Assembly: GCA_032622095.1 (NCBI GenBank)
Contig: CP136062.1
Span: 140,634,351 to 140,698,350 of the forward strand
Length of the DNA: 64,000 nt
From: Siphonodentalium dalli
Lineage: Eukaryota > Mollusca > Scaphopoda > Gadilida > Siphonodentaliidae
Direction: 5' to 3'
How positions within the stretch are numbered: the first letter of the stretch is position 1; every line of letters begins with the position of its first letter. A model generated the notes under the pieces. The model was not told the DNA's origin. It made no database searches and was given only the letters and a program-made list of their open reading frames with translations. Shown piece after piece: positions 22,424 through 33,900 of this stretch. The position numbers and the translations under genes were made by a program.

Positions 22424-22814
22424 CCCTTTACCCAACAGAAGGGCCCTGTGCCAATGCATTCTCTTATATATGCGAGTCGACCATAGGTCGCCTCGCATAT
22501 ATAAGAGAATTCATTGGCTTAACACATTAAAAATTATAAAATTGTTAAAGAATATTGTAAGAAAAAATGGTATAAAGTGTTAAAGTGTTTTTTTATGCCA
22601 ATGCATTCTCTTATATATGCGAGGCGACCTATGGTCGACTCGCATATATAAGAGAATGCATTGGCACAGGGCATAACTGTAACTATCACAATGTGGTCAA
22701 GGAGCCGGTTCCAATGATATCCATATTTGTATGGTTCTATTGAGACAGACCGAAGATATTTTAGGCTGTTGAAGCCTTATTTGGCCGGTTTTGGCCGGTT
22801 TGTTGGGTAAAGGG
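22424..22814. mobile_element. piggyBac-like MITE with TTAA duplication
   Basis: TTAA (22420-22423), then CCCTTTACCCAACA; the complement TGTTGGGTAAAGGG ends at 22814 and is followed by TTAA (22815-22818). CCC-starting inverted ends with TTAA duplication are the known signature of piggyBac transposons. The interior carries two copies of the same ~75-bp hairpin seen in fold-back E (22446-22518, 22595-22669). It is non-coding. Confidence 0.85.
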
Positions 22815-24689
22815 TTAATGTCAGGGAATATGTAAGTGCATGAACGTCTTTGTAAGTGCAGGCTGTCCACCTTGAATTTCCAACTGTACCCACCCATTGA
22901 ACCCGACAAAACTCCCATGTTCGCGAAATACCATGCCACTGTTGTTCCCGCCTATTAGCGGTTTGAAAATCAATGAAAGTGTCAATGACACTGTAGCTCA
23001 ACTTAGGTAGGGGAATAATTTAATGGTTGACAGTAAATGGAGGAATAGGAAAGGTGCTAATTGAAATGTCTAACATGCGCCAAAGGATTTAGTGATGCAA
23101 AGAGTAAAATACAAGATGGCTGCTGGTGGCCATTTTTTTTGGCCAATTGACCCCAAAAGAACTCGTTCCCATCTACGTATAATTGTTAACATCCATGACA
23201 AATTTTATGAAGATCTGACCAAAGCTACGACATACAAATTTCATGATGATCAGACGAACAGTACGACCTGTAGACCGCGCCAATGGATTGAATTTTGAAA
23301 TCCAAGATGGCCACTGGCAGCCATGTTTTTTGGCCGAATGACCCCACAATGATTCGTTCCCATCTACATGTCAACATTCATGACAAATTTAATAAATATC
23401 AGACCAAAGGTATGACCTGTAGCCCACGCCAAAGGATTTAGTCATGCAAAAAGTAAAATGCTGGTGGCAATGTTTTTTGACCGAATGACCCCAAAACGAC
23501 TCGTTCCCATCTACATGTCATTGTTATAATTAATGACAAATTTCATGACCATTTGACCAAAGCTACGACCTGTAGCCCGCACCAAAGGATTTAGTCATGC
23601 AAAGAGTAAAATCCAAGATGGCTGCTGGCGGCCATGTTTTTTGACCAAATGACCCCAAAACGACTCGATCCCATCTACATGTCATTGTTATCATTCATGA
23701 CAAATTTCATGATGATCAGACGAACAGTACGACCTGTAGCCCGCGCCAATGGATTGAATTTTGAAATCCAAGATGGCCGCCAGCAGCCATGTTTTTTGGC
23801 CGAATGACCCGACAATGATTCGTTCCCATTTACATGTCAATGTCAACGTTCATGACAAATTTTATAAAGATTAGACCAAAGGCAACCTATAGCCCGCGCC
23901 AAAGGATTTAGTCATGCAAAGAGTAAAATCCAAGATGGCTGCTGGCGGCCATGTTTTTTGGCCGAACGACTCCAAAATCACTCGTTCCCATCTACATGTC
24001 AGTGTTAACATCCATGACAAATTTCATAAACTTCCGACCAACACAACGATCTGTAGCCCGCGCCAAAGGATTTAGTCATGCAAAGAGTAAAATCCAAGAT
24101 GGCTGCTGGCAGCCATGTTTTTTGGCCGAACGACCCCAAAATCACTCGTTCCCATCTACATGTCATTATTAACATCAATGACAAATTTCATGATGATCAG
24201 ACGAACAGTACGACCTGTAGCCCGCGCCAATGGATTGAATCTTGAAATCCAAGATGGCTGCCAGCGGCCATGTTTTTTGGCCGAATGACCCCAAAATTAC
24301 TTGTTCCCATCTTCATGTCAATGTCAACATTCATGACAAATTTCATAAAGATCAGACCAAAGGTACGACCTGTGGCCCGCGCCAAAGGATTTAGTCATGC
24401 AAAGAGTAAAATACAAGATGGCTGCTGGCGGCCATGTTTTTTGGCCGAACGACACCAAAATCACTCGTTCCCATCTACATGTCATTATAAACATCAATGA
24501 CAAATTTCATGATGATCAGGCGAACAGTACGATCTGTAGCCCGCGCCAATGGATTGAATCTTGAAATCCAAGATGGCTGCCAGGGGCCATGTTTTTAGGC
24601 CGAATGACCCCAAAATGACTCGTTCCCATCTACATGTCAATGTCAACATTCATGACAAATTTCATAAAGATCAGACCAAAGGTACGACC

Positions 24690-26640
24690 TGTAGCCCGGG
24701 CCAAAGGATTTAGTCATGCAAAGAGTAAAATCCAAGATGGCTGCTGGCAGCCATGTTTTTCGGCCGAACAACTCCAAAATCACTCGTTCCCATCTACATG
24801 TCATTGTTAACATCCATGACAAATTTCATGATGTTCCGATCAAAGCTACGACCTGTAGCCCGCGCCAAAGGATTTAGTCATGCAAAGAGTAAAATCCAAG
24901 ATGGCTGCTGGCGGCCATGTTTTTTGGCCGAACGACACCAAAATCACTTGTTGCCATCTACATGTCATTATTAACATCAATGACAAATTTCATGATGATC
25001 AGGCGAACAGTACGATCTGTAGCCCGCGCCAATGGATTGAATCTTGAAATCCAAGATGGCTGCCAGGGGCCATGTTTTTAGGCCGAATGACCCCAAAATG
25101 ACTCGTTCCCATCTACATGTCAATGTCAACATTCATGACAAATTTCATAAAGATCAGACCAAAGGTACGACCTGTAGCCCGGGCCAAAGGATTTAGTCAT
25201 GCAAAGAGTAAAATCCAAGATGGCTGCTGGCGGCCATGTTTTTCGGCCGAACGACCCCAAAATCACTCGTTCCCATCTACATGTCATTGTTAACATCCAT
25301 GACCAATTTCATGATGTTCCGATCGAAGCTAGGTCTGTAGCCCGCGCCAAAGGATTTAGTCATGCAAAGAGTAAAATCCAAGATGGCTGCTGGTGGCCAT
25401 GTTTATTGGCCGAACAACCCCAAAATGACTCGTTCCCATCTACATGTCAATATTAACATCCATGACAAATTTCATGATGATCAGACGAACAGTACGACCT
25501 GTAGCCCGCGCCAATGGATTGAATTTTGAAATCTAAGATGGCCACCAGCGGCCATGTTTTTTGGCCGAATGACCCCACATTGAATCGTTCCCATCTACAT
25601 GTCAATGTCAACATTCGTGACAAATTTCATAAAGATTAGACCAAAGGTACAACCTGTAGCCCGCGCCAAAGGATTTAGTCATGCAAAGAGTAAAATCCAA
25701 GATGGCTGCTGGCGGCCATGTTTTTTGGCCGAACGACACCAAAATCACTTGTTGCCATCTACATGTCATTATTAACATCAATGACAAATTTCATGATGAT
25801 CAGGCGAACAGTACAATCTGTAGCCCGCGCCAATGGATTGAATCTTGAAATCCAAGATGGCTGCCAGGGGCCATGTTTTTAGGCCGAATGACCCCAAAAT
25901 GACTCGTTCCCATCTACATGTCAATGTCAACATTCATGACAAATTTCATAAAGATCAGACCAAAGGTACGACCTGTAGCCCGGGCCAAAGGATTTAGTCA
26001 TGCAAAGAGTAAAATCCAAGATGGCTGCTGGCGGCCATGTTTTTCGACCGAACGACCCCAAAATCACTCGTTCCCATCTACATGTCATTGTTAACATCCA
26101 TGACAAATTTAATGATGTTCCGATCGAAGCTACGACCTGTAGCCCGCGCCAAAGGATTTAGTCATGCAAAGAGTAAAATCCAAGATGGCTGCTGGTGGCC
26201 ATGTTTATTGGCCGAACAACCCCAAAACGACTCCTTCCCATCTACATGTCAATATTAACATCCATGACAAATTTCATGATGATCAGACGAACAGTACGAC
26301 CTGTAGCCCGCGCCAATGGATTGAATCTTGAAATTCAAGATGGCTGCCAGCGGCCATGTTTTTTGGCAGAATGACCCCAAAATGACTCGTTCCCATCTAC
26401 ATGTCAATGTCAACATTCATGACAAATTTCATAAAGATCAGACCAAAGGTACGACCTGTAGCCCGGGCCAAAGGATTTAGTCATGCAAAGAGTAAAATCC
26501 AAGATGGCTGCTGGCGGCCATGTTTTTCGGCCGAACGACCCCAAAATCACTCGTTCCCATCTACATGTCATTGTTAACATCCATGACCAATTTCATGATG
26601 TTCCGATCGAAGCTACGACCTGTAGCCCGCGCCAAAGGAT
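24690..26640 (+). repeat. Higher-order repeat inside the array (~482 bp, 3 monomers)
   Basis: The rare variant GTAGCCCGGGCCAAAGG recurs at about 24696, 25178, 25980 and 26462, i.e. at 482-bp spacing within two pairs. The flanking variants (CCAGGGGCCATGTTTTTAGG, GATGTTCCGATC) repeat with the same spacing, showing that trimers were amplified as blocks. Confidence 0.8.
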
Positions 26641-27446
26641 TTAGTCATGCAAAGAGTAAAATCCAAGATGGCTGCTGGTGGCCATGTTTATTGGCCGAAC
26701 AACCCCAAAATGACTCGTTCCCATCTACATGTCAATATTAACATCCATGACAAATTTCATGATGATCAGACGAACAGTACGACCTGTAGCCCGCGCCAAT
26801 GGATTGAATTTTGAAATCTAAGATGGCCACCAGCGGCCATGTTTTTTGGCCGAATGACCCCACATTGATTCGTTCCCATCTACATGTCAATGTCAACATT
26901 CATGACAAATTTCATAAAGATTAGACCAAAGGTACAACCTGTAGCCCGCGCCATAGGATTTAGTCATGCAAAGAGTAAAATCCAAGATGGCTGCTGGTGG
27001 CCATGTTTTTTGGCCGAACAACTCCAAAATCACTCGTTCCCATCTACATGACAGTGTTAACATCCATGACAAATTTCATAAACTTCCGACCAAAACAACG
27101 ACCTGTAGCCCGCGCCAAAGGATTTAGTCATGCAAAGAGTAAAATCCAAGATGGCTGCTGGCAGCCATGTTTTTTGGCCGAACGACCCCAAAATCACTCG
27201 TTCCCATCTACATGTCATTATTAACATCAATGACAAATTTCATGATGATCAGATGAACAGTACGACCTGTAGGCCGCGCCAATGGATTGAATCTTGAAAT
27301 CCAAGATGGCTACCAGCGGCCATGTTTTTTGGCCGAATGACCCAAAAATGACTCGTTCCCATCTACATGTCAATGTCAACATTCATGACAAATTTCATGA
27401 AGATCAGACCAAAGGTACAACCTGTAGCCCGCGCCAAAGGAAATTG

Positions 27447-27513
27447 TTGACGGACACACGCACACACGCACACACGAACACACGGACACACGGACACACG
27501 GACGACGGACGCC
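27447..27513 (+). repeat. ACAC/ACGG microsatellite at the array end
   Basis: GGACACACGCACACACGC followed by repeated ACGGACAC units and GGACGACGGACGCC. It marks the boundary between tandem core and 3' terminus. Confidence 0.9.
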
Positions 27514-27527
27514 AAACCATGGCAATA

Positions 27528-27554
27528 GCTCAAACTTACAAGTAAGTTGAGCTA
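27528..27554 (+). other. 3' terminal hairpin of the pearl-like element
   Basis: TAGCTCAA and TTGAGCTA flank CTTAC/GTAAG, giving a stem of about 12 bp with one bulged A. It is the complement of the left end at 22993. Confidence 0.8.
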
Positions 27555-27871
27555 AAAATGGGAATAATATCAACCTATATGAGGTGTAAAATTTCCAACT
27601 GTAGTTCTATCACGCACGACATTTCTAACATTTGAAAATTTTGATCAAACCACAGTTTATCACACAAACCCCAAGCATGCATGTCACCACGTCTGTGTGT
27701 GGAAGAGAGCTCAACAGGGGTGCCTCAATGTACAGAGCGAATAAGATGCCATCGATGTAGAATTATACAGATAAAGACTATCTACATTCTATGTTGCTAT
27801 AGAGGTGCGTGGAGATAGAGCCGTTAATCTCACATCACGTTAATCATGCTAATTCTATATTTTTGCTTCAG
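27555..27871 (+). other. Intronic DNA upstream of the first visible THNSL2 exon
   Basis: Unique-looking sequence without a recognised exon. It ends in a pyrimidine-rich acceptor (TTTTTGCTTCAG, 27860-27871). Confidence 0.6.
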
Positions 27872-27938
27872 ATGTGTCCGCAGTGTGATAAAGAACTCGA
27901 GGTTGCTGTACCGACCGGGGCATGTGGAAACATCACAG
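27872..27938 (+). CDS. THNSL2: THNSL2 exon with PLP-phosphate loop
   Basis: 67 bp, acceptor TTTTTGCTTCAG, donor GTTTGT. It encodes MCPQCDKELEVAVPTGACGN then IT plus one base. The glycine-rich PTGACGN is the phosphate-anchoring loop of fold-type II PLP enzymes. The exon enters at phase 0, so its ATG is internal and not a start. The exon ends at phase 1 and its last base joins CC of the next exon to give Ala. Confidence 0.93.
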
Positions 27939-30900
27939 GTTTGTTCTGATTGCTGACTGTTTTGTTAGTGGGAACACAGTGATTATATACATAAAGAAGC
28001 CAACATCTAATGTGCTATTTTCAAAAATGCGTATATTTAAGTTAAAATAACAAGTGATGTTGGCAACAAAAATTCAACACTATTCACAAAAGTGCAACAC
28101 ATAAGCAAAATATGGGCATATTGCTTTTACACCAGGGCGTTGTTGACAAAACAACAAAAATAATAAGAACATGCAGTTAGATTGAGAAAAGTGAGATATT
28201 TAGGATGTATAAAGATGACTGCTTCCATACTGTATTAAAGGGTCAGAAAGCATGTTTTGCCAAAATATCCCGGTATTTCGAAATGGACTTTCTCAAAATC
28301 TGTCAAGAATTTCGTTTTGAAATTTGGTACATGTGATTATTGTGTAACACTATTTAAGAACATTCAACCCGTTGGAAATTATAACCTCATTTACTTTACT
28401 TTTATAACATGAACAATATTTAAAAAAATTCAAAAGTGCAGTTCATATATCCATGATATTACATCTGAGATGAGACCAATTATTCTTGATTCGTGAAATT
28501 TAATGATTATTTTCATTTAGAAAGGCAATTAACTAATTGTCTATATATTTTAGAATGTTCATGCCATGCCAGCTGATCATTGCAAAATTGGATTGAGATG
28601 AATTATGGGTAATAGGTTCATAACCAAGCTAAAGATGCCCACCATATGTCTTAACACTGTGGCCTATTCCAGTTGATTGCTCCCTGCTTGAGTGGACCAC
28701 ACTACCTAATATTATCAACATTTGTTTTCTTTGGGCTGGAATATTTGTGACTGCTTTATTCTTCAATATAATATTTGGGGGTATGATGTTATATTATGCA
28801 ATTAAAAAATTCTTATAAACGATATGATACCAATGCATGAAGCCCAGGGAAGAGGGGGGGGGTGTGGGGGGGTGGGGGGGGGGGGGTGTCTCACCCCCCA
28901 GCAGAGAGCTATATTTTCAATAGTTGGAAATTTCATACCTGCCACAACGAAATTTCACACCAACAATAGGTTGAAAATGTTCTTGTAGTTTGATTATAAA
29001 ACAATTTATTGGGGGAATTTATTGTTTTTCGACCAATATTTGCATATGTTCCTATTTGTTGTCAAAATTTTTGACAGAAATGGACATCAGTTGGAAATTT
29101 TCCAACCTTAGGGGGGGGGGTGACAGGTTGGAAATTTCCAACACTTGGAAAGCTTGTGTCCTGGTCCCTCCCCCGTGGCCAGTCAAAAACTTCTAGTTAA
29201 TTTAAGAAAATAATATTGTCATACAATTGGTCAACATTGTCATTGGAATTGTCATCAGTTGGAAATTTTCCAACCTAAGTGGGGGTGTAGGGTTTGAAAT
29301 TTCCAACAGTAGGAAGGCTTGAGGCTAGTCTAGATGTTAGGATTTTGCGATTTTCTTGTTCAGATTTCAAAATTTTCGCACACCGGGCCGAACCATGGTC
29401 GGCCCGGTGTGTCATTGCCCATCCACATGGCCAATACAAAACTGCTAATTAGTTTAGCAAAACAATATTTTACTACATTTGGTCAAACTTGTAGACATAA
29501 ATGGTCATCAGTTGAAGAATTTTCCAACCTGAGGGGGAGCATGAGGTTTGAAATTTCCAACACTAGGAAAGCTTCAGTTGAGGCCAGTCTAGATGCTAGG
29601 ATTTGCGATTTTCTTGTATATAGTTTTCAAAATTTCTCACACCGGGCCAAACAACCATGGTCGGCCCGGTGTTTCCTGGTCAGTTGTCGGTAGCTGTGTG
29701 CATTTGTCTGGAATTAGATCACTAGTTGTTTTTTTTTGTGGCAATTTTCAGGTTAAAATATCTTAATGTTCTCATACTGGGAAAATAGAAGCATGGCTTA
29801 TGAATATATAGGAAATAAGGCCTGAGCATGAGGTACAAGGGGGGGGGTGCAAATGGAATATTATGCAAACAGTTGTGTTGGTGCGATTTCGTTTCGACTC
29901 AAGGGGGGGGGGGGTGCAAATGAAATTATGCAAAAAGTTGTGTTGGTGTGATTCCGACTCAAGGGGGGGGGGGGGTGCAGTTGGAAATTCCCAAGGTGGA
30001 CACCCCCCCAGCGGAGACCCTCTAGCCACATCCCTGATGAAGCCTCTCCTCATAAAGCCAAGACACTAAGCTATTTGGTGATTGAGTTGTTGTCTGAAAT
30101 TACTAGTTATTCTAGCAGTGCTTGGTACCGAAAAGGACAAACATGAAAATAATATTTTCAACCTCTCAAATATATTAGAATCCATTGTTTTTGTCGTGTT
30201 TTAATAATTGCTCAGAGTATATATACAATTAAGATGATGAAAATGTGTTGCAATTTTTTGGCTGGATTTTTTGCAAAACGTGCGCCTGCCCCTTAACCCT
30301 TTGAACCCTGGCGCCCCACAGTGATCGACACCCCTGACCCGGGGCTCCCAGTGGTATGTCCGCTTAAATTAGATAGTTTCTAGTAGCATGGTGTTGATTA
30401 TGTTCAAATTGCGACACCGGTCTGAAACTTTACAGGTTTGTCCCCCATGGATCAGCGATCATTATAAGATCGCGAGACTTTGCCTCGCGGCAACTCCTTG
30501 GTAACGGTTGCTAGGCAACTACCCGGAATTGACTGGAAAATGTAAATATATAGCTTATAGCGTCGTAATTCAACCCTAGTGATTGCGTTTTTTGATGCAG
30601 GTTCTACCCTAACGTGAAATTTGAGATATACCCGACCAGAATAGTGAACCAAATATCCCATTTAAGGGTAGCAACGGTTGCTAAGCAAATACCACAACTG
30701 ATCGAATGACATAATTGCACTAACCATTCAGTGGTATGTTTTGCCTTAATTTAGACAGTGTCTAGTCGCATGGTGTTGGTTATGTTGAAAGGGGACACCT
30801 ATATGAAACTGTGCAGGCATGATATATGCATGCACGGACCACTGATCATTGTAAGATCGGGAGACTTTGCCACCCGATCTCGCCTTAGAAACGGTTACTA

Positions 30901-33900
30901 GGCAACTACCCGAAATTTGCAGGATAAACGAATTCTAGCTTATAACGTTGTAATTATACATCAGCGAATTGTGTTTCGATGCAACCAATATCCTAATGTG
31001 AAATTAAGATATACCTGACCATGCGCGAGTAAGTCAACTTGATATGCGATAGACTTTTTGCTGCATGTGGCACAACAGAGACTGATATTACAGAGACCAG
31101 AAACAACGTAATTTCCCGTAACATATCGTGGCCCCATTGTTCAAGTAAGCTGTCTAGATTGTGTCTACTATACTAACATGTGAAACATGCAACAAAATGT
31201 CATATATAGCGCCACATTTAACTTAAACGCATTTTTAAAAATGAATTATAGTCTGCGCCCATGCGCATATTTTCCTAGCCATTTCTAGCGGGCAGCCAAT
31301 CCATATAGACACCTTTGCCAGCGCTGACTTCAATAGGCCAATTTAAATATATATATTAGTGGGTATGTCGTGTATACGTACGTTATAAACCATTTATTTA
31401 TCATTGCGCTAGTCTGCGCATGTGCGAATAAATCAACTTCATATGCGATAGACCCTTCCCCATATGTAGCAGAACACTGGTTAATATACACGAGGGTAAT
31501 TTAAACTGAAATTGTGTGTCTAAATTACGTCTGTTCTGTACACACACGGGGAACACGAAATTATATGCCGTAAATATAGCGGCATAGTTCGCTTAAAATA
31601 TCGTATGTTTTTGTAGATTATATGCTATGCGCATGCGCATATATTTCTACCCGATACTAGCGGTCAACCATTCCATACGCACCATGGGCGCCGCTGACAT
31701 ATGTGGGGGCAATTTAAATATAAACCAGTGGGTCAGATGCTCGTTATACTATATATAAATTTGCTACCGAATCATGTCGTCGCTGCACCGAAATATCGGT
31801 GTTACGGGATATAGTCACGGTTCGTTTGCACCTAAATATCGGTGTTACGGGTTCAAAGGGTTAAGAATGATACACAAATTAAATGACATCTCGCTATACT
31901 GAAACAACAAGAGGTTGCACCACGGGTGCTGGGATAACCCCATGGTGAAAATTGAAATATGGTGCAGGTCGGAAACCAAATTGTGAAAAAAGATATAATG
32001 AGCGAATAAATTACTTGACAATTACAAAAAACGTACAGACCGAAATCCAACATTTTTAGATAAACAAAGAGGGATAAGTCTTGCGGAAATGTGGACAATG
32101 CCAATGAACCCTCTTTTGAAAGCCCTCCTGATGTCAAACCTGCATACCAAATTCACCGAGATCCGATAGCCCACGGTTGAGATATATGAGCGGACGGACA
32201 GACAGAAATACAACATATTCAGATAAACAAAGATGGATAACTCTTAAACGGATAATGTGAACAACGTCAATGGACCCTCTTTTGAAAGCCCTCTTGATGA
32301 CAAACATGTACACCAAATTTCATTTAGATCACCCACACAGGTCCCCTGGTGCGAAAACACTACCATGAATATATACCTTTATAATATGACCATATTTAAT
32401 ACTCTTACCTAAGTTACCACAGGAGCTTGGAACTTTATCAATAACTGCCTTATGCTAATTAGGATTTTTTTTGGCCCAGCATTATGGTCAAAAAAATTGT
32501 AATTAGGCTAATTAATGCAATTATTAATCAAGTTCCACACTCCTGTGGTCTTACAAAATGACAAGTGGTGCCTGCTGGGAAAATGTAAATAAAATTATAA
32601 ATGAAACGAAAACTAAAAAGTTGTGTATGTTTAGTCATGCATTTCGTAACGAAACGTCGCAAATACGACCAAATTTACACTCTGTAAACAGCTTGGGAAT
32701 GTTTATTATATTGGGTCATTGTCTTCATTTGGATAGTTATTTATTATTCTTTTATTAGCTTTCATAGCGTTCGTGAAAAAAAATGTGTACTGCGAAGCTA
32801 GTGCGAATAAAATAGCGTCCTTAGTTACTATGCAACGGACTACAAATATCATTGCGCGCAAGTACTTTTGGGTCGTTTTTGTTGCACTGATAAAATCTCG
32901 ACCTAATGTAATTATCCGATATAATTACATTAGCTTTGATAAACTCAACGGCAATTTACTATAGAAAATGAAGTGGGTGTAATTATAGCTGCGTATTCCC
33001 ATCAAATAAGATTAACTTAGGCCTTATGTCACTTCGGTGACATCGGTTAATTATTCCCAGTTCCTTATTCGGAAACATTAAATATTGACCAAATAAACGG
33101 TGCGGTAGGGTTGCCCACCCCAAACTATACTATAAAAACCGAAAACTGCTCCCCTCTAGCCACAGGAGGTGGTGAAAATGGCAACCATAGCCGTTTTGGT
33201 ATTTATGAACCGATTTTGACCAAATAAACGGTGCGGTAGGGTGGTTTTTATAGTATAGTTTGGTTTGGGCCACCCTACCGCACAATTTATTTAGTCAAAA
33301 TCGGTTCATAAATACCAAAACGCATATGGTTGCCATTTTGGCCACTTCTTGTGGCAACCGCACGGGTTAGAGGGTGCGGTTTTCGGTTTTTATAGTATAG
33401 TTTGGTTTGGGCCACCCTACCGCACCGTTTATTTGGTCAATATTAAATGTTTCCGAATAAGGAACTGGGAATAAGTAACCGATGTCACCATAGTCCTTAT
33501 ATCGTGGTGTGATTATGATATATTACACTCCAGACATGCACAAGGGTTCATCGACAGAGCGGGTTCTATAGCAATTTCGTGTATAAATTAGGTCAATCAT
33601 ATCATACATCAAGGCATGTGAGAAATAAGAGATTCACAATGCAAACAGACTACGAGCTCACCGACTCAGACTTAAAACCTAAATAAAAAGCTTTTAAAAG
33701 CCATTCCTTTTGAAAAATTTATTATAGAATATAAACTACCAACATCAAACTGAAAGTATTCAAAAGTCAAGACTGTTGATTGTTGTCTAGAGGGGAGTAT
33801 TTTATTGATATTAACCATTATATTATTGACGCTGTGTGCGCAATCCGATTGAGATGTGTACTATACCAAGAAGCTTCTCGATTTCATCATGTTCATTTCA

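Larger units (their letters stand above)
22993..27554 (+). mobile_element. Pearl/DINE-like element with ~27-copy tandem core
   Basis: The outer ends are inverted: TAGCTCAACTTA at 22993-23004 and TAAGTTGAGCTA at 27543-27554. Between them, from about 23078 to 27435, lie roughly 27 direct repeats of a ~161-bp monomer. Two alternating starts occur: GGATTTAGTCATGCAAAGAG and GGATTGAATTTTGAAATCC. Conserved cores are AAGATGGCTGCTGG, GGCCATGTTTTTTGGCCGAA and CTCGTTCCCATCTACATGTC. After the array come an ACACGG/ACGG microsatellite, CCATGGCAATAGCTC and a terminal hairpin. A tandem core beside an ACGG-type microsatellite with short inverted ends recalls bivalve 'pearl' elements and DINE/Helentron relatives (from memory). 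Confidence 0.75.

Noticed and set aside
23951-27545. Ten or more similar 73-90 codon frames (MFFGRTTPKS...)
   Set aside because: They are the same frame of the tandem monomer repeated; stops occur in every unit and no coding signature is present.
22993-27554. CRISPR-like appearance of regularly spaced repeats
   Set aside because: The repeat unit is the whole ~161-bp monomer with no unique spacers, in a eukaryotic intron-containing context.
32134-32316. Repeated short minus-strand frames with KRAFKRG
   Set aside because: Produced by the two diverged units of repeat L.
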